DNA from: Capsicum annuum
Taxonomy: Eukaryota > Streptophyta > Magnoliopsida > Solanales > Solanaceae
Length of the DNA: 64,000 nucleotides
Reading direction: 5' to 3'
Assembly: GCF_002878395.1 (NCBI RefSeq)
Contig: NW_025892538.1
Coordinates: 1 to 64,000, forward strand
Part shown: in pieces, positions 58,860 through 64,000 of the stretch
Position numbering within the stretch: the stretch's first letter is position 1
How the letters are laid out: each line of letters begins with the position of its first letter
Program-made: the position numbers and the translations under genes
Notes under the pieces: model-generated
The model's database searches: none
What the model was told of the DNA's origin: nothing
Seen by the model: only the letters and a program-made list of their open reading frames with translations

Positions 58860-59670
58860 ACCAGAATATTCCTGAAGCTCTCCTCAAAGTTCCTTTTAAG
58901 AGGGAAATCGACTTCAAAATAGATCTCTTTCTAAACACCCAGCCTATTTCAATTCCACCTTACAAAATGGCTCTATCCAAGCTTAATGAATTGAAGAAAT
59001 AGTTGAAATATCTCTTAGATAAGGGTTTCATCAGGCCTAGTGTTTCCCCATAGGGTGCTCTAGTTCTCTTCATGCACAAGAAAGATGATTCTCTCAAAAT
59101 GTGCACCGACTACCATCAGTTGAAAAAAGTCACAATCAATAATAAGTATCCTCTCCCAAGGATTGATGACTTGTTTGACCAATTTTAGGGAGAAAATTAT
59201 TTCTCTAAGATAGACCTCAGATCCAGCTTTCATCATCTTAGAGCCAGAGAATGTGACATTTCAAAGACATCCTTCAGAACTCGGTATGATCACTTCAAAT
59301 TTGTAGTTATGTCTTTTGGATTAATGAATGTTCCTGTATCTTTTATGGAATTTATTAATAGAGTGTTCAAGAAGTATCGATACATGTTCTTCATAGTCTT
59401 AATAAATGACATTCTCGTTTATACTCATAGTGAAGGTGAGAATGCCGAGCATTTGAAAATTGTTTTGCAGACTCTTAAGAATCATTAGCTATTTTCCAAG
59501 TACAGTAAATGTGAATTATGGTTGAGATCAGTAGCTTCTCTTAGTCACATCATTTTTGGAAATGGTATTCGAGTTGATCCCTAAAAGACCAAAGCAGTGA
59601 GGAACTAGCCTAGATCTATCTCTCCATCAGACATTTGGAGTTTTCTAGGTTTGGCTAGTTACTACAGACA
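58860..59670 (+). pseudogene. Tekay reverse transcriptase, broken
   Basis: Motifs in order: YKMALSKLNELKKQLKYLLD (about 58960), [30 protein letters not shown] (about 59103), KIDLRSSFHHLRA, KTSFRTRYDHFKFVVMSFGL (about 59270), the catalytic box VLINDILVY (about 59397), and a KCELWLRSVASLSH segment. The first Asp of the usual IDD triplet is Asn (codon about 59405-59407). Several stops (for example after SVSP and TLKNH) also break it. Confidence 0.85.
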
Positions 59671-60506
59671 ATTTGTGGAATGATTCTCCTCCATGTTCTC
59701 TCCCATGTCCATAATGATATAAAAGAAAGCCAAGTTTCAGTGGTTAAATTCTTAAGAGAAGAGTTTTTAGGAGTTGAGTCCTTGACTCTACATGATGGTT
59801 CAGATTGGTTTGGAGTTTATTATGATGCCTCCAGAGTTGGTCTTAGTTGTGTGTTGATACAACAAGGTAAGGTCATAGCCTATGCTCTGGACGGCTTAAA
59901 TCCCATGGGAAGAATTACCCAACTCATAATCTCGGGTTGGTAGTAGTTGTATTTTCCTTGAAGATTTGGAGGCATTATTTATATGTGGTTCATGTGGATG
60001 TGTTTACTGATCACAAGAGCTTACAATATGTATTCACATAGAAACACCTAAATTTTCGTCATAGAATATGGCTTGAATTATTGAAAAACTATGATGTGAG
60101 TTTGTTGTATCACTCGGGTAAGGCCAATGTGGTGGCTGATGACCTTTGCATATTGTTTATAAAGAGCATTGCTCATGTTGAGAAGGGTAAGAAAGATTTA
60201 GTTTGTGAGGTTCATCGGCTTGCCAGATTGAAAGTTTGGTTGTTTCATTTAACCAAAGGTAGTGTTTGGGTTAAGAATGGTTCACAATCTTTATTGGTTG
60301 CTGAAATAAAGGAAAAGAAAGATAGATATCCCATTTTGATTAAGTTAAAGGAGGTAATTCAGGATCAGAAGGTTGAGGCTATTTTGATTAAGTTAAAGGA
60401 GGTAGTTGAGGATCAGAAAGTTAAGGTTTTCTCCCAAGGGAGAAATGGTGTTCTTCTCTATGAAGGCAAGCTGTGTGTTCCAAATATGGATGATTTGGGA
60501 TTGTAA
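59671..60506 (+). pseudogene. Tekay RNase H and linker, partly open
   Basis: FGVYYDASRVGLSCVLIQQG (about 59800) holds the first RNase H Asp. A frameshift follows, then KIWRHYLYVVHVDVFTDHKS (about 59962). The open frame 60081-60506 starts MKNYDVSLLYHSGKANVVAD and runs through the RNase H/integrase linker to VPNMDDLGL. The linker holds an in-frame duplication: ILIKLKEVIQDQKVEA then ILIKLKEVVEDQKVKV (about 60335-60425). Confidence 0.8.
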
Positions 60507-61780
60507 ATACTAGCTGAGGCTCATAGTTCCTGATATTCGATTCACCCACGAGCCACTAAGATATATCGCATTTTATGGGAACTTTTTTGGTTAAATGGTA
60601 TAAAGAAGGATATTGCCAAATTTGTGGCAAAGTGTTATAATTGTCAGTAGGTTAAGGTTGAAAATTAGAGACCCAGTGGTACGTTAAGGTTGAAAATTAG
60701 AGACCCAGTGGTACACTTCAAGAGTTTAGAATCCCCACTTAGAAGTGGGAAGTGGCGAATATCAACTTTGTTACAAGATTGCCCCTTACGCGTTGCCAAC
60801 ATGATCATCAAGTCACCCCATTTTTTGCTAGTCCATACTTCCTATTTAACTGAGGACTATGACAAACTCTATATCAGAGAGTGGGTGAAACTACATGGGA
60901 TTCCTTTGACCATCATTTCAAAAAGAGGTACCCAATTTTCCTCTTATTTTTTAAGGCTTTTAGAAGGGTCTTGGTACTCAAGTTTTTGTCAGTACAACTT
61001 TTCACCTGTAGACAGATGGTTAGGAAGAGAAGAGCATTCAGACCTTAGAGGATATGTTGATGGCTTGTGTTATCTATTTCAAGGGTAGTTGGGATGATAA
61101 CTTACCATTAATTGGGTTTCCAAACTAGTATTTAGATGGCACCATTGGAGGCTCTATTTGATAGGAGGTATAGATATCTTATTGGTTGATTGAAGGTAGG
61201 TTAGGTTACCTTGATAGGGTCAGATTCAGTAGATGAGTTGATGGATAAAGTTCAGCTTATCAAAGAAAGATTGAAAACAGCCCAGAGCCGTTAGAAATCC
61301 TATATAGATGTGTGGAGGAGGGAGCTTGAATTTGATATTAGTGATTTTGTGTACCTAAAAATTTTGCCTATGAAAGGGTTAAAGTGATTTGGTAAGAAAG
61401 GAAGGATCAGTCCCCACAATGTTGGCCCCTATAGGATTTTGAACCATTTTGGGAAGGTAGCCTACGAGTTATAGTTTCCTGCAGAGTTAGCATCAGTGCA
61501 TCCAATATTCCATGTCCCTTTGCTACAGAAATGCATTGGAGATCCAGCTTATGTCGTTCTTTTGGAAAGTGTGGGCATGGAAGATAGTCTCTCCTACGAA
61601 GAGATCCTAGTTTTGATTCTTGACCATCAAATTTATAGGTCAAGAAATAAAGAAGTTTCCTTAGTTTAGGTTCTATGGAGAAATCAGTTCGTTGAGGGAG
61701 CTACTTGGGAAGCGGAAGCCAATATGCGAGCCAAACATCCTTATCTCTTCTCTACAAATTCAAATTCAGCTTGAGGTAAT
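60507..61780 (+). pseudogene. Tekay integrase and chromodomain-like C-terminus, broken
   Basis: The zinc domain is readable: YSIHP (about 60537), KDIAKFVAKCYNCQ (about 60608). The core is partly deleted or frame-shifted. The catalytic motif IISDRGTQF-type reads IISKRGTQFSSYF (about 60912), with Lys replacing Asp. Later landmarks are GSWDDNLPL (about 61085), LYDRRY-like, PMKGLK (about 61370), GRISPHNVGPYRIL and VHPIFHVPLLQKCIGDPA (about 61497). The end, EEILVLILDHQIYRSRNKEV to WRNQFVEGATWEAEANMRAK (about 61590-61730), is the chromodomain-like tail that marks Tekay-type chromoviruses. Confidence 0.8.
60651..60714. repeat. Exact 32-bp tandem duplication in the integrase relic
   Basis: GTTAAGGTTGAAAATTAGAG plus 12 more bases occurs twice in a row (60651-60682 and 60683-60714) with no mismatch. 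Confidence 0.95.
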
Positions 61781-61987
61781 GGTTCTTTGGATTAATTCCT
61801 TCATTTTCTATCTCAGCTATCTAACCATCCTCATGTTATAACATGTATTCACAAGTTCATTTTAGTCCATTCATCGTATTTCAAATTTTAGATATTTAGT
61901 CATGATTCAATTTCTAAATATTTCGTGCATAATTTTAGGCTTCTTAGTGTACCAGCTCAGTTAGTTTCATTTGAGGAAGAATGATCC

Positions 61988-62001
61988 CAAGGGGGATATA
62001 T
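61988..62001 (+). other. Polypurine tract of the Tekay element
   Basis: CCAAGGGGGATATAT-type purine run immediately before the 3' LTR start, where plus-strand synthesis primes. Confidence 0.7.
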
Positions 62002-64000
62002 TGTAATACCCCAAAATTTTCAAGCTCTAAACCTCTTAAAAGATAGGCCATGGAGTTAGCTTTCCAATGCTTCAAGTCTCTCTTTAATTCGATCTCATGA
62101 CAAAGAGTTGTGGACCCTTAAGGACTTGATACACTGCTATGACTATGACTCAGGAAAAGAGTCATCACCACTGGTGACGATCGTAGTCACAACAGTAAGT
62201 AATCAAGAATGCCTTTCAGTGGTTACATATCCAGAACACGACTCATTGTCAGACCTTATTGTTGTTCTGTAGACCGTTAGCCTGACCAATAAAGGATGAG
62301 AGAATCAAGCCTTAGACTATGACTTCACCCAATGACTTATAGTCAGTCACAATGAGTCATTAGGTGGAAAGTCATAGTCATAATAAAATGTATCCATAAT
62401 CCTAATATCCCAGGTTATGAATAAGACCATGACTTATAACCAGTCGTAATGAGTCATAAGGTAAGTCGTAACGACTAGGAACGTGTTTTCCTACATATTT
62501 TTTTGGAACATTTATGTCTTTTCCCACTTCCTTAAAAGTTAGACCAACGTCATTTTGGCTTCACAAGGGGTGGTATAAAAGACCCTAAAGAAACAAATCA
62601 TAACATAATTATGAATTTCACCCCAGAGGAATCAAAGAGGCGATTCCTTTCTCTCTCAAGAGCAAACTATGATTCCTCAAGCAAGTCCAACTCTCAAGAA
62701 GATTTCTTCAAGGCTTCTACCTTATGTATGAAGGATATTCATCAATGGGATCCTTTCACACATTGAGTCCTAAATCTCTCCAAATTCCTTCAAGTTTAGT
62801 TCTTTTTTTTTTTATCTAGGGTTCTATGAGAAGTATGAATTTCATAATTTATTCAGTTAAACTCTGAAGTTGCTCTATGAAAATATATTCCTTCATGATA
62901 ATTGTATTTTCATATGTTTGATAATGAAAATGTCTACATCATGCTTAATTATTGATATATTGGGTGTAAATCATGATTTTTCTCATACCATGGATTGTTC
63001 AATATTTGTCAAGATCAGTCTGCATTAGATAGTTCTAGTGGGTTATGAATACCTGATCCTAGGTATTCATATACATCACAGATGTTAGGTTACAAGTAAT
63101 TCCAATCATACTTGTATCATTAATTCAAAATACTATCATGTTGAGCATATGTCAGTATCAGTCATTTTAAGCCTTTTATTAGTATCTTTGTAAATTCAGT
63201 TCAGAGTTGGACTTAGCACCGAGCAAACCTAGGGATGAAGGCTCACCCTCCAGTAGAGGACTGAGACCTTTAGTAGAAGTTCCTAAGTTCTTAAACTATG
63301 TAGCCAATGTAGGTTTTGGGAGGTAACTCTCTAGTTGAGGACTGGAACTCTCTTAGGGGTCCCCCACCAGTTGAGAACTAAAACTCTATTCCTTCAGGAC
63401 ATCATGTTAGCGGATCCACAAAACCACTGTTAGTACCTGTGGAAAGATACTAACACCCTTCCAACTAGGGTTATAGGTTGGACCTCGATTAGGTCAGATT
63501 GGGGCATGTTAGATATATGATAGCTTCCACAGTCTCAGTTCAGTAGTAAAATATATCTGTTCAGGTTTGTATGAGCAAGTAACCATGTATCAGTTATTCA
63601 GATTATTTCAGTACATATTTATACTTGTTCTTGCATTCGATATTCATGTTCATACATTTAAGTTCAGTATATACTCATATCAGGTAGTCTTTATCTCACA
63701 TACAAGTACATTTAAAGTACTGACCATATACTCTCCTTTGCGCTATATTGTCTTATAATATAGGCTCATCGGATGCTCAGTTCCTCAATCGTAATTAGGT
63801 AGTTTGTGTTCCACTCAACAACAGTTGTGGTGAGTCCTTAACTTCAAAGATTAGTTATTCGTAGTTATTTTTAGTACTTGTCATTACAGTCAGTATGAGT
63901 TAGTTGGGGGTTTGTTCCATCAACTCCTTATGTTAGAGGCTTTCTGATAATCAGACTTGATTTCAGTTTTATCAAATGTTTAGATATATTGAGTATTGTC
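62002..64000 (+). mobile_element. Tekay 3' LTR, partial (runs off the right edge)
   Basis: It starts TGTAATACCCCAAAATTTTC after the polypurine tract. The TATA box (TATAAAA) is at 62574-62580. Blocks shared with the solo LTRs include TTAGCACCGAGCAAACCTAG (about 63212), CAACTAGGGTTATAGGTTGG (about 63462) and GTACATTTAAAGTACTGACC (about 63707). A dyad/word-rich module with GAGTCAT, AGTCATAG and CACAATGAGTCATTAGG words occupies about 62130-62480. The end of the LTR is outside the window. Confidence 0.85.

Noticed and set aside
61407..61643. 78-codon minus-strand frame
   Set aside because: Antisense of the Tekay integrase C-terminus.

Overview
This is nuclear plant DNA, most likely from a Solanaceae genome of the Capsicum (pepper) type. 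The evidence is AT-rich sequence, GT-AG introns, and Ogre/Tat, Athila, Tekay/Del and SIRE retrotransposons next to MULE-type transposons that carry DUF1985/Ulp1-like and GRF zinc-finger genes; that mixture is typical of pepper. The genus is an inference from memory of these families. I found no intact single-copy host gene, no rRNA or tRNA gene and no CRISPR. Almost everything is mobile or repeat-derived DNA, and nearly every coding stretch is broken by stops, frameshifts or lost catalytic residues.

Layout. 1-2815: minus-strand Ogre/Tat-type LTR, inserted in a 5'-truncated LINE relic (2816-4346). 5231-12393: minus-strand SIRE-type copia element that keeps gag and an envelope-like region but has no pol; its 5' LTR is split by a Tekay solo LTR (10087-12380). 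12394-25662: plus-strand Athila-type element A (gag end, protease, RT, RNase H, integrase, env-like ORF, 3' LTR), itself split by a second Tekay solo LTR (12804-16469). Element A sits in the env-like ORF of a second Athila copy B (25663-30010). A reverse-oriented Athila gag relic follows (30011-31130).

About 31.6-50.9 kb is a different domain. It holds a MULE transposase relic, a long inverted repeat, a higher-order tandem repeat with a unit near 870 bp, two convergent DUF1985/Ulp1-like genes and a GRF zinc-finger mini-gene. Its noncoding parts are littered with one short self-complementary word family built on CTGTTGCAACAG. 51484-54686 is a separate element with terminal inverted repeats and 9-bp target duplications, filled with TTC microsatellite (two assembly gaps) and a 49-bp minisatellite. 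54945-56770 is a near-perfectly centred long inverted duplication of an XH-domain gene fragment (IDN2/FDM family, RNA-directed DNA methylation). 57420-64000 is a plus-strand Tekay chromovirus with a nearly deleted 5' LTR, a decayed gag-pol and a 3' LTR that runs off the window.

The most notable signals are the XH-gene hairpin, the second gene-like hairpin at 36.9-38.2 kb, the word-littered MULE/DUF1985 domain, and the swapped dyad-rich word modules found at equivalent places in unrelated LTR families.
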